This document shows, piece after piece, positions 43,950 to 51,050 of a DNA stretch of 64,000 nt; position 1 is the stretch's first letter, and the number at the start of each line of letters is the position of its first letter. Origin of the DNA: SIG603 sp963621245 (lineage in GTDB: Bacteria > Bacillota > Clostridia > Oscillospirales > Acutalibacteraceae); NCBI GenBank assembly GCA_963621245.1, contig CAVFCW010000003.1, positions 62,001 to 126,000 on the forward strand. The letters are read 5' to 3'. Under the pieces are notes generated by a model. It searched no databases. It was given only the letters and a program-made list of their open reading frames with translations, and was not told the DNA's origin. The translations under genes were made by a program, and so were the position numbers.

Positions 43950-44612
43950 ATGCTTACTGAAACTAAAAAGGAATTTATCGAATTTATGATGAGTGCCGAC
44001 GTTCTTCGTTTCGGAAATTTCGTCACAAAGAGCGGCAGAAACACTCCGTATTTTGTTAACACGGGAAACTACAAAACGGGCGAGCAGATAGCAAAGCTCG
44101 GTTCATATTACGCAAAGCTTGTCAAAGAGACAATTGGGGACGAATTTGACGCAATGTTCGGTCCCGCTTACAAGGGAATTCCCCTTGCCACAAGCTGTGC
44201 GGGCGCACTTTACAATAACTATGGAGTCAGCAAGCCGTATTTCTTCAACCGCAAGGAGGAGAAAGACCACGGCGAGGGCGGATCTCTCATCGGTTACAAG
44301 CCGACGGACGGCGACAGAATAATCATTATCGAGGACGTTATCACGGCGGGCACTGCTATCCGTGAGGTTATGCCCATTTTAAAGGGTTGCGGTGATGTTA
44401 AGGTTGAGCATATGTTTATAAGCGTAAACCGCTGCGAAGTCGGAAAGATTCCCGGCAAGACCGCTATAATGGAGGTTCAGGAGGAGTACGGACTCAACGT
44501 TCACGCTCTTGTAACCGTTGAGGACATCAGAGAGTACCTTGTTTCCAAGGGCACATACGGCGATATACTTCCGCTTATGGACGAATACATGAGCAAGTAC
44601 TGCGTTTTTTAA
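43950..44612 (+). CDS. pyrE: Orotate phosphoribosyltransferase
   Basis: This 220-residue enzyme makes OMP from orotate and PRPP in pyrimidine synthesis. The PRPP loop IIIIEDVITAGTAIREV and the YKGIPLATSC and FFNRKEEKDHGEGG (flexible loop) segments are present. Length fits the bacterial PyrE group. It stands alone with its own promoter and terminator; no other pyr gene is in the window. Confidence 0.95.
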   Translation: MLTETKKEFIEFMMSADVLRFGNFVTKSGRNTPYFVNTGNYKTGEQIAKLGSYYAKLVKETIGDEFDAMFGPAYKGIPLATSCAGALYNNYGVSKPYFFNRKEEKDHGEGGSLIGYKPTDGDRIIIIEDVITAGTAIREVMPILKGCGDVKVEHMFISVNRCEVGKIPGKTAIMEVQEEYGLNVHALVTVEDIREYLVSKGTYGDILPLMDEYMSKYCVF

Positions 44613-44644
44613 GTCTCTCTTGTTCCGATTTTAATTTGCTTCAG

Positions 44645-44682
44645 AGACGCAGATAATAAATTAAGTCTGCGTCTTTTATTTT
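44645..44682 (+). terminator. Terminator of pyrE
   Basis: AGACGCAGA pairs with TCTGCGTCT; TTTATTTT follows. Confidence 0.75.
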
Positions 44683-44739
44683 CCCATCTTTTAAGGTGTT
44701 TTGGATTTTACAACGTAACAAAAGTAAAGGAGAGCTAAA

Positions 44740-45648
44740 ATGAAAACAGCTTTATTAGTCATGGCTGCGGGAATCGGCAGCCGTTTCGGCGGCGGCATCA
44801 AGCAGCTTGCAGCAGTCGACAGTTCTAATCACATCATCATGGACTATTCCATTCACGATGCAATCGAGGCCGGCTTTAACAAAATCGTTTTCGTTATCAG
44901 AAAAGATATCGAAAAGGACTTCCGCGAGGCTATCGGTAACAGAATCGAGGGAATTTGCTCCGCTCACAATGTTGAGGTAGCATACGGTTTCCAGGATCTT
45001 CACAATATTCCCGGTGATTTCCCAGAAGGAAGAACCAAGCCTTGGGGCACAGGTCAAGCAGTTCTTGCCGCAAAGGACGAGATTGACTGCCCGTTCTGCG
45101 TAATCAATGCCGACGATTACTACGGCAAAGAGGCATTCAAGCAGGTTCACGATTATCTCGTTTCCGGCGAGAAAGATTTCTGCATGGCAGGATTCATCCT
45201 CAAGAACACACTTTCCGAGAACGGCGGCGTAACAAGAGGAATCAGCAAGGTTGACGAGAACTCCTACCTCACCGAGGTTGTCGAGACAAGCGACATCGTA
45301 AAAACTCCCACGGGCGCAGCAGTAAACGGTAAGGAGATTGATGCAGACTCCTATGTTTCCATGAACTTCTGGGGACTCACTCCCGAGTTTATGACAACTC
45401 TTGAAGAAAACTTCAAGACTTTCTTCGTGAATACAGTTCCCTCAAATCCGATGAAGGCAGAGTATCTTCTTCCCATTCTCATCGGCGAACTTCTTCAGAA
45501 GGGCGAGACAAAGGTTAAGGTTCTCGAGACCAAGGACAAGTGGTTCGGCGTAACCTACGCCGAGGATAAGGCTTCCGTTATCGAGAGCTTCGCAAAGCTT
45601 ATCGAAAACGGCGTTTACAGCAAGGATCTCTATTCCGATTTAGGCTGA
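44740..45648 (+). CDS. Sugar-phosphate nucleotidyltransferase 2
   Basis: This 302-residue paralogue of the gene at 38897-39817 shares VMAAGIGSRFGGGIKQL, PWGTGQAVLAAKDEI, INADDYYG and NPMKAEYLLPILIGELL. It belongs to the sugar-1-phosphate nucleotidyltransferase group. The two copies are on opposite strands about 5 kb apart. The second is monocistronic, with a bidirectional terminator after it. Substrate is unknown; either copy could feed the LCP/GtrA envelope pathway nearby. Confidence 0.87.
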   Translation: MKTALLVMAAGIGSRFGGGIKQLAAVDSSNHIIMDYSIHDAIEAGFNKIVFVIRKDIEKDFREAIGNRIEGICSAHNVEVAYGFQDLHNIPGDFPEGRTKPWGTGQAVLAAKDEIDCPFCVINADDYYGKEAFKQVHDYLVSGEKDFCMAGFILKNTLSENGGVTRGISKVDENSYLTEVVETSDIVKTPTGAAVNGKEIDADSYVSMNFWGLTPEFMTTLEENFKTFFVNTVPSNPMKAEYLLPILIGELLQKGETKVKVLETKDKWFGVTYAEDKASVIESFAKLIENGVYSKDLYSDLG

Positions 45649-45664
45649 TTTTGAGTAAAAAATT

Positions 45665-45693
45665 AAGGTGCGAATTTGATTCGCACCTTTTTT
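45665..45693. terminator. Bidirectional terminator between nucleotidyltransferase 2 and the MetE-like gene
   Basis: AAGGTGCGAA pairs with TTCGCACCTT around five bases; T-runs lie on both strands. Confidence 0.85.
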
Positions 45694-45707
45694 GTTTATA
45701 TTTAGGA

Positions 45708-46826
45708 TTAACCCCAAACTTCGTCTGCAATTTCCTTGACGAGTGCAAGCTTTTTCCACTGATCCTCATCAGTGACAAGATTACCCTCTTCAGTTGAAGC
45801 GAAACCGCACTGCGGGCTCAAAGAAAGCTGAGAGAGCGGAACATACTTTGCCGCCTCGTTGATGCGGGCGATTATCTCGTCCTTGTTCTCAAGCTTTGCC
45901 TCTTTTGATGTGACAAGACCCAAAACGACCTTCTGCTTGCCGATGAATCTGAGCGGCTCGAATCCGCCTGCACGGTCGCTGTCGTACTCAAGGAAGAATC
46001 CGTCAATGTTGCAGCCGCCGAAAAGCGTCTCGGCAACAGGCTCATATCCGCCGCTTGAAGACCATGTGGAACGGAAGTTTCCGCGGCAAATGTGCATGGT
46101 AATTGTCATATCCTCAGGCTTTGCCTCAAGAACCTTATTGAGAACATAAACATATTTCTTTGCTACTTCATCAACATCGATTCCTCTGTCTGCGTAAGCC
46201 TTTCTCTTCTCGGCAGAGCAGAACTCGCCCCAAGAGGTATCGTCAAGCTGGAGATAACGGCAGCCGGCATCATAAAATGCTTTGACAGCCTTCTGATAAG
46301 TTGCGGCCAAATCGTCGAGAAGAACCTGCTCGTCCTTGTATCTCTCAATCGGCTCGTAGTTTGCTTCACGTACGCAGCAAATGAGGTGAAGCATTGAAGG
46401 AGAAGGAATGCACTGCTTTGCAACGGTGTCTGTTCCCTCTGTTATGCTGTTGAGGAAAGCAAAGTGCTTGAGGAAAGGGTGATCCTCGGGGAAATCAAGC
46501 TTATCGACAATTTTTACAGTCTCTGCTTTGGGCTGAAAACCCTTGAATGCAACCGAGAAATGCTCGGACTTAACTTTCTTTACGCCCTCAAGACCCCAGA
46601 GGAAATCCATGTGCCAGAAAGAACGGCGGTATTCTCCGTCCGTAACAGCGTGAAGCTTTGCTTTTTTCTCTTTGCTTACAAGGTTTTCGATCTCTTTGTC
46701 CTCAACTTTTTTGAGTTCGTCAGCGGAGATTGCTCCGTTCTCGAATTTCTCTCTTGCCTCGTGAACGGCGTCCGTTCTCAAAAAGCTTCCGACAATATCA
46801 TATTTAAAAGGTGCGTTAGTGCTCAT
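45708..46826 (-). CDS. MetE C-terminal-like (cobalamin-independent methionine synthase family)
   Basis: This 372-residue single-domain protein is similar to the catalytic half of MetE (YxjG/YxjH type). Zinc-ligand regions are visible as MTITMHICRGN (His, Cys) and SPQCGFASTEEGN (Cys). TDGEYRRSFWHMDFLWG and LQLDDTSWGEFCS line the active site. It may methylate homocysteine from a small donor rather than 5-methyl-THF polyglutamate. It is half the length of MetE and lacks the N-terminal domain, as is normal for this subfamily. Confidence 0.9.
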   Translation of the reverse strand: MSTNAPFKYDIVGSFLRTDAVHEAREKFENGAISADELKKVEDKEIENLVSKEKKAKLHAVTDGEYRRSFWHMDFLWGLEGVKKVKSEHFSVAFKGFQPKAETVKIVDKLDFPEDHPFLKHFAFLNSITEGTDTVAKQCIPSPSMLHLICCVREANYEPIERYKDEQVLLDDLAATYQKAVKAFYDAGCRYLQLDDTSWGEFCSAEKRKAYADRGIDVDEVAKKYVYVLNKVLEAKPEDMTITMHICRGNFRSTWSSSGGYEPVAETLFGGCNIDGFFLEYDSDRAGGFEPLRFIGKQKVVLGLVTSKEAKLENKDEIIARINEAAKYVPLSQLSLSPQCGFASTEEGNLVTDEDQWKKLALVKEIADEVWG

Positions 46827-46945
46827 TATATTCTTCCTTTCGATGAAAATTATTTGTATTTTATTTCCTACTATTCTAATACATATTCTAAGTACTTAAC
46901 AATACTTTTTTCTATCCTTTATTCATAGTTTAAAGCTATGGTACA

Positions 46946-46980
46946 AAAAGAAAAAATGCTGTCATTTTCATGGCAGCATC
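46946..46980 (-). terminator. Terminator of the 69-aa gene
   Basis: On the minus strand GATGCTGCCAT and ATGACAGCAT pair around AAA, followed by TTTTTTC. Confidence 0.8.
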
Positions 46981-47007
46981 AATTTTCCGCAATTTGACAA
47001 ATTTAAA

Positions 47008-47217
47008 TCAGAGATCAACAACTGTGAAGTCGTTCTTCTCATCCTCGCCGAGCTCTTTAAGCTGAGCGACAGCGTTCAAAGCTTCTTTCTCGCTTCTGAA
47101 CTTTCTTGCTTCTTCTTTAACAAAAGTATTCTCAAAGTAACCCTTTTTCTTAGAGATTGTTTTTACGAAACCGGTCTCTGAGCTAAACTTGTTTGTCCAA
47201 GCAACAACCTTTGCCAT
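47008..47217 (-). CDS. Small conserved-looking protein (69 aa)
   Basis: This 69-residue protein begins MAKVVAWTNKFSSETGFVKT and continues KKKGYFENTFVKEEARKFRS and EALNAVAQLKELGEDEKN. It has a basic core and acidic tail, no signal peptide and no cysteine. The own promoter, ribosome site and terminator argue that it is real. I do not recognise the family; its segment ISKKKGYFENTF hints at a beta hairpin. It is the neighbour downstream of the large RNA locus on the same strand. Confidence 0.65.
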   Translation of the reverse strand: MAKVVAWTNKFSSETGFVKTISKKKGYFENTFVKEEARKFRSEKEALNAVAQLKELGEDEKNDFTVVDL

Positions 47218-47292
47218 TTTCTTATCCCCTTTCGTGAGATTTACAATAAAAATATGCCGTTTATCGGCTGATTATCATTAGCCTATGGTTCA

Positions 47293-47320
47293 ATTATAAA
47301 CTATACAAATTTAATTGCAA
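47293..47320 (-). promoter_or_regulatory. Promoter of the 69-aa gene
   Basis: On the minus strand TTGCAA (47320-47315) and TATAAT (47298-47293) are 16 bases apart; it lies just after the large RNA terminator. Confidence 0.65.
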
Positions 47321-47404
47321 GGTTTTGTATATAAATTCTACCTTTTACGGAATTTTCTACAGCGGCAAAGTTTGAAAAATGTTAATTTTGCCGACAAAAA
47401 AGCG

Positions 47405-47437
47405 AAAAAAAGGGATCGGCTTTACCGTTCCGATCCC
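47405..47437 (-). terminator. Terminator of the large minus-strand RNA
   Basis: On the minus strand AGGGATCGG and CCGATCCCT form a 9-bp perfect stem followed by seven T (positions 47411-47405). Confidence 0.85.
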
Positions 47438-47476
47438 TGTATAAACTATTTAATTTAATTATCGTTTGTTAGTCGA

Positions 47477-48251
47477 TTATATAACCGAACTGTTCATCGG
47501 AGTAACCTCTTCTGACTATTTTTTAGGTTTTATACTTACCAAAAGTTTTACATTTTCCGGTGGACTCACTTCATTCATCAAGATTTACGTCCCCTTTCAA
47601 TCTGCCCTAAGGAATAATTTCATCCCGGCTCAGTTTTAATAACCGTAAACATATGGGGTCTTAACTATTTGGTGGAGTACACCGCCCGTGAATTAATTTT
47701 AATATTAATTTTTTAATCATATAAGCTTCTGCCTGAGCTCCTTTGTGAAGGAATTTCTACCGCACAGCTTCTGCCAAATGGGAGAAAAACCAGCTCTGTG
47801 TTATATTGCCTGTGACTTCTTCTTCTCTTCAAACGCTTCAACATAAAACTCACCTCTGTGGAATACATTTTCTTGCGTCATCGTGTCAACTGCAAATAAA
47901 TATTCACTTTTACGGCATCGCCTTCTAAGTTTATTACCTGCAGCCTAAAAAGCCACCGGTCTCACTCGCTTTCGATAATATATTTTTTGTCGAATTGAAA
48001 ATTTACAGGTACATTGGCCCTACCTCTTCGATTTACTTGATTGCACTTCTTGCATAGCATTTTAAGACTTTCATTCCGATCACCTTTTCACTAATAGAAT
48101 TGAAATCTTACAAGCTTAATCATTTCATCGGAGTTAACCTACTTTCTTATAATACATACGAGATGTTATCAAAGATAAATCGGTTAGTACATTTCAGTTC
48201 TCCTCTTTTACTTAATATTGTTGCTAATTTTGATGAAACTTACTTGTTCAT
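47477..48251 (-). other. Array of Shine-Dalgarno-led mini-ORFs inside the large RNA
   Basis: On the minus strand, tiny frames follow ribosome-site-like runs: 48251-48240 (MNK, GGGAGG), 48192-48184 (MY, GAGGAG), 48128-48120 (MK, AGG), 48074-48033 (13 aa, AAGGTGA), 48014-48003 (MYL, GAGGT), 47844-47713 (43 aa, AGAGGTGA), 47578-47516 (20 aa, AGGGG at 12 bases) and 47497-47477 (MNSSVI, AGAGG). An 8-aa frame at 47623-47597 has only a weak site. Three starts share ACTCCGATGAA directly behind the site. The CTCC in this motif can pair with GGAG just upstream, hinting at sequestered initiation sites. Confidence 0.5.
47713..47844 (-). CDS. Possible 43-aa Arg-rich protein inside the large RNA
   Basis: This is the longest frame led by a ribosome site in the RNA. 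It begins MLKRLKRRRSHRQYNTELVF and ends RSSGRSLYD, with AGAGGTGA five bases before the ATG. Nine or more Arg give it a strong positive charge. A 26-codon frame overlaps its start in another phase. Whether it is translated, or is just one of the mini-ORFs of the RNA, cannot be told from the sequence. Confidence 0.3.
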   Translation of the reverse strand: MLKRLKRRRSHRQYNTELVFLPFGRSCAVEIPSQRSSGRSLYD

Positions 48252-48338
48252 CGGAGTGTCCTCCCGGATTAGATTTTTCGCTTAACTTACTTCTTCGGTT
48301 AAGCTTTAATCTTTATTTTCTTTTCTTATCTTGACTAT

Positions 48339-48367
48339 ATTATAACCCGCTTCGTTCGTTTTGTCAA
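48339..48367 (-). promoter_or_regulatory. Perfect consensus promoter of the large RNA
   Basis: On the minus strand TTGACA (48367-48362) and TATAAT (48344-48339) match consensus in all 12 bases with 17-bp spacing. This predicts strong transcription toward 47405. Confidence 0.85.
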
Positions 48368-48465
48368 CAGTTATTTTCAAGTTTTTTGTATTTTTTTATT
48401 TAAGTTGCTACAAAGTATAGAAATGTGTCTTAATCGTTAATTATTGCCGATAACGAAATTTTCTA

Positions 48466-48494
48466 TTGACTTAAAGTTAAGTAGCCGTTAAAAT
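48466..48494 (+). promoter_or_regulatory. Promoter of the DUF1292 gene
   Basis: TTGACT (48466-48471) and TAAAAT (48489-48494) have 17-bp spacing; it diverges from the large RNA promoter about 100 bases away. Confidence 0.7.
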
Positions 48495-48535
48495 ATATGT
48501 ATCACAGGAAACTGAATTTAAAAAGGAGAAAAATC

Positions 48536-48838
48536 ATGAGTGACGAATTTGAAACCGATCTTCTCGTGCTTATGGACGACGAAGGAGTCGAGCACGAGTT
48601 TGAGATTGTTGACGAAATAGATACCGATGACAGCCATTACATTGCTCTCATCCCCACAGCTCAGGACCCTCAGAGCCTTGTTGACGACGCCGAGACCTAC
48701 TATATCTTCGAGGTTGTCGAGGAGGACGGCGAGGAGCAGCTCATGGAGCTTGAGGACGACGAGACTTTGATGAAGGTCGACGCTATCTTCCAGGAGCGTT
48801 TTAACGCTGAATATTACGATGACGACGAAGAGGAATAA
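48536..48838 (+). CDS. DUF1292 family acidic protein
   Basis: This 100-residue, strongly acidic protein starts MSDEFETDLLVLMDDEGVEH, continues FEIVDEIDTDDSHYIALIP and ends in an Asp/Glu run. This is the DUF1292 pattern, widespread in Firmicutes and without known function, often encoded near alaS/ruvX-type genes, which are absent here. The start is the ATG at 48536 with AAGGAG upstream rather than the ATG 13 codons earlier. The 6S-like RNA follows directly, so both may share a transcript. Confidence 0.88.
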   Translation: MSDEFETDLLVLMDDEGVEHEFEIVDEIDTDDSHYIALIPTAQDPQSLVDDAETYYIFEVVEEDGEEQLMELEDDETLMKVDAIFQERFNAEYYDDDEEE

Positions 48839-48869
48839 AAACTCTTCTCACAGGTAATTTTAAAAATTT

Positions 48870-49068
48870 CCTGCCTGATTCGCGGACTGCGCACATATAA
48901 CCCTACACTCAAATTAAAGGGAGCCCGCCTCCGTTTACGGACTGCAGACCTCCCGCCCGGCTTCGGTCGCAAGCGGAAGAAGGGAGCGAGAACTACTCGG
49001 GAGGGCACCCACCTGGCTACTAAGTAGCAGGTTATTGAGATGCGCATTACGGTCAGGCGGGATTTTTT
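48870..49068 (+). ncRNA. ssrS: 6S-like regulatory RNA
   Basis: This is a folded element of about 200 bases ending in a T6 run. The closing stem pairs CCTGCCTGA (48870-48878) with TCAGGCGGG (49053-49061), then TGCGCA with TGCGCA inside. A long terminal stem includes CCTCCCG and CGGGAGG. The 3' side of the central region holds GGCACCCACCTGGCTAC and its hairpin ACCT-GCTAC-TAA-GTAGC-AGGT, a pattern I recall from 6S RNAs. 6S RNA binds sigma-70 RNA polymerase in stationary phase. The promoter is not evident, so it may be processed from the DUF1292 transcript. Confidence 0.7.
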
Positions 49069-49157
49069 ATGCTTTTTCGGGCTTTTTCTTGATTGAAAAA
49101 GCCTTTTGTGTTATTATTGCTTTATCTTGCTAAAGCAATAAAGAAAGAAGGAACAAA

Positions 49158-49946
49158 ATGAAACTCGGATTTATCGGATGCGGAAATATGGCTTGTGCAA
49201 TCATAGGCGGAATATTATCATCTGGAATTGTTTCAAAAGAGGAGATTATCGCAAGCAACAAAAGCGACAAATCACTTGAGAAAACAAAAGAACTCGGAAT
49301 TAATACGACAAAAGACAATAAACTCGTCGCAAAAAGCGATATCGTGTTTCTCACAGTGAAACCGCAGTTTTACGCGGAAGTCATCGGAGAAATCAAAGAC
49401 GAAATAAACGACAATACCATTATAGTTACAGTCGCACCCGGCTGGACGATTCAAAGAATTAAAGAAGCATTCGAAAAGGATGTAAAAGTGATACGCACAA
49501 TGCCGAATACTCCCGCAAGAGTGTCCGAGGGAATGAGCGAAATGTGTGCAGCCGAGAATATAAGCGAAAACGAACTTAACGAAGTAAAAGCACTTTACGA
49601 GAGCTTTGGAAGATGTGCAGTACTCCCCGAAAGACTTATGGACGCCGCATCTACCGTAGCGGGATGCTCCCCCGCCTTTGTCTATATGTTTATAGAGGCT
49701 TTGGGAGACGCAGGAGTGCGCGAGGGACTTCCGAGAGCACAGGCGTATGAGCTTGCGGCACAGACAGTGCTGGGAAGCGCAAAAATGGTGCTTGAAACGG
49801 GACTTCACCCGGGAGTATTAAAAGATCAGGTCACCTCACCGGCAGGAACGACAATCGAGGGAGTATATGCGCTTGAGAAAGCGGGATTTAGAAGTGCGGT
49901 GATTGACGCAGTAAATGCTGCAGCAGAGAAAACAAGAAAAATATAA
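49158..49946 (+). CDS. proC: Pyrroline-5-carboxylate reductase
   Basis: This 262-residue NAD(P)H enzyme makes proline from pyrroline-5-carboxylate. It has the N-terminal Rossmann motif GFIGCGNMACAIIGG, VRTMPNTPARVSEGM, AGCSPAFVYMFIEAL and the C-terminal signature QVTSPAGTTIEGVYALEKAG. A GAAGGA site precedes the ATG. No proA or proB gene is nearby. It follows the 6S-like RNA and precedes the long repeat array. Confidence 0.95.
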   Translation: MKLGFIGCGNMACAIIGGILSSGIVSKEEIIASNKSDKSLEKTKELGINTTKDNKLVAKSDIVFLTVKPQFYAEVIGEIKDEINDNTIIVTVAPGWTIQRIKEAFEKDVKVIRTMPNTPARVSEGMSEMCAAENISENELNEVKALYESFGRCAVLPERLMDAASTVAGCSPAFVYMFIEALGDAGVREGLPRAQAYELAAQTVLGSAKMVLETGLHPGVLKDQVTSPAGTTIEGVYALEKAGFRSAVIDAVNAAAEKTRKI

Positions 49947-49979
49947 ACACAAATGAAAAATTCAGAAAGCGAAGCCGAA

Positions 49980-50845
49980 AATAAAAGTTTTTGGTTTCGC
50001 TTTTTTCAAAAAGCGAACGGGTGTGGGCAGAGCCCACGAATAATTAATAATGAACGAACAAAGAGGCACGAAGTGCCGAATAAAAAATAGAAAGGCTTGA
50101 GCAGTCGACCAAAAGCACGCAGTGCTTTTAGGGAGTGAAGCGACCGTAGTTGACTGTGCAAGCCGACTTAATCACTCAAAGAGAAATTAAAGAAAAGAAA
50201 ATTTAATAATCTTACAAAATACAAAAGAAAGGCTTCAGCGGTCAACAAAAGCGCGCAGTGCTTTTAGGGAGCAAAGCGACCGTAGTTGACTGTGCAAGCC
50301 GACTTAATAACACAATAAAAAATAAAGAACACAAAATTAATTAATCAAACAAAATACAAAAGAAAGGCTTAAGCAGTCGACCAAAAGCACGCAGTGCTTT
50401 TAGGGAGCGTAGCGACCGTAGTTGACGGCGGGGGCCGACTTAATCACACAATAAAAAATAAAGAACACAAAATTAATTAATCAAACAAAATACAAAAGAA
50501 AGGCTTAAGCAGTCGACCAAAAGCACGCAGTGCTTTTAGGGAGCGTAGCGACCGTAGTTGACGGCGGGGGCCGACTTAATCACACAATAAAAAATAAAGA
50601 ACACAAAATTAATTAATCAAACAAAATACAAAAGAAAGGCTTGAGCAGTCGACCAAAAGCACGCAGTGCTTTTAGGGAGCGCAAGCGACCGTAGTTGACG
50701 GCGGGGGCCGACTTAATCACTCAAAGAGAAATAAAGAAAAGAAAATTTAATAATCTTACAAAATAAATAATTCAGGAAGGCACAGGGAATTCGTCCAAAA
50801 CGCGAATCAAAATGCTAAGCATTTACAGACGGACATTCGCTGCGA
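49980..50845. repeat. Modular repeat locus with a five-unit tandem array
   Basis: The locus begins with the boundary module (AAAAGTTTTTGG, then GGGTGTGGGC, to about 50038) and GGCACGAAGTGCC. Five head-to-tail copies of the AGGCTT module follow, starting at 50091, 50228, 50363, 50499 and 50635, a period of 135-137 bases; units 3 and 4 are almost identical. Each unit holds a GACC…GTTGAC arm pair, AAAAGCACGCAGTGCTTTT and an AT-rich spacer with AATTAATTAATC. A single GCGAAT/ATTCGC-type palindrome (about 50790-50845) ends it. No gene is seen. Confidence 0.9.
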
Positions 50846-50944
50846 CTTATTTTCCAAAAATCCACAAAACCCACCTCATATTCGCCAAAAACAACACACA
50901 ATGTAAAATCTATGTTAAATTTTGCTTAGTTATGTAAAGAATTC

Positions 50945-50974
50945 TTGACACTAACATTACAGTTCAATTACAAT
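50945..50974 (+). promoter_or_regulatory. Promoter of the Na/Pi transporter gene
   Basis: TTGACA (50945-50950) and TACAAT (50969-50974) with an 18-bp spacer. A hairpin GGTGTG…CACACC at 50981-51000 lies at the predicted start of the transcript. Confidence 0.65.
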
Positions 50975-51050
50975 ATATTAGGTGTGTTGACTTGCACACC
51001 TTTACAAAAACGAATATATGCCGTCTTTACGGCAAAGGATGGAAACTGAT

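Larger units (their letters stand above)
47405..48332 (-). ncRNA. Large minus-strand RNA (about 928 nt) of unknown class
   Basis: This is a transcription unit without a normal-sized gene, running from a perfect consensus promoter (start near 48332) to a strong terminator at 47405. It contains foldable helices: GCTTAAC/GTTAAGC near the 5' end, GATGAA/TTCATC, TGAAAT/ATTTCA and TAGTC/GACTA near the 3' end. Long-range complements are CCGGTGG (47959-47953) with CCACCGG (47563-47557), enclosing CCGTAAA (47915-47909) with TTTACGG (47649-47643); the two pairs nest. The 11-mer ACTCCGATGAA occurs three times (48257-48247, 48134-48124, 47503-47493). I rule out tmRNA and RNase P RNA. A link to known ornate large RNAs (ROOL, GOLLD, OLE, raiA) could not be tested. 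Confidence 0.7.

Noticed and set aside
47405..48332. tmRNA, RNase P RNA, group II intron
   Set aside because: There is no tag peptide with CCA end, no GAGGAAAGTCC-type core and no domain V or intron-encoded protein; none of these classes fit.
50091..50770. A CRISPR array
   Set aside because: The unit is about 136 bp of one repeated module without varied spacers, and no cas gene is visible in the window.
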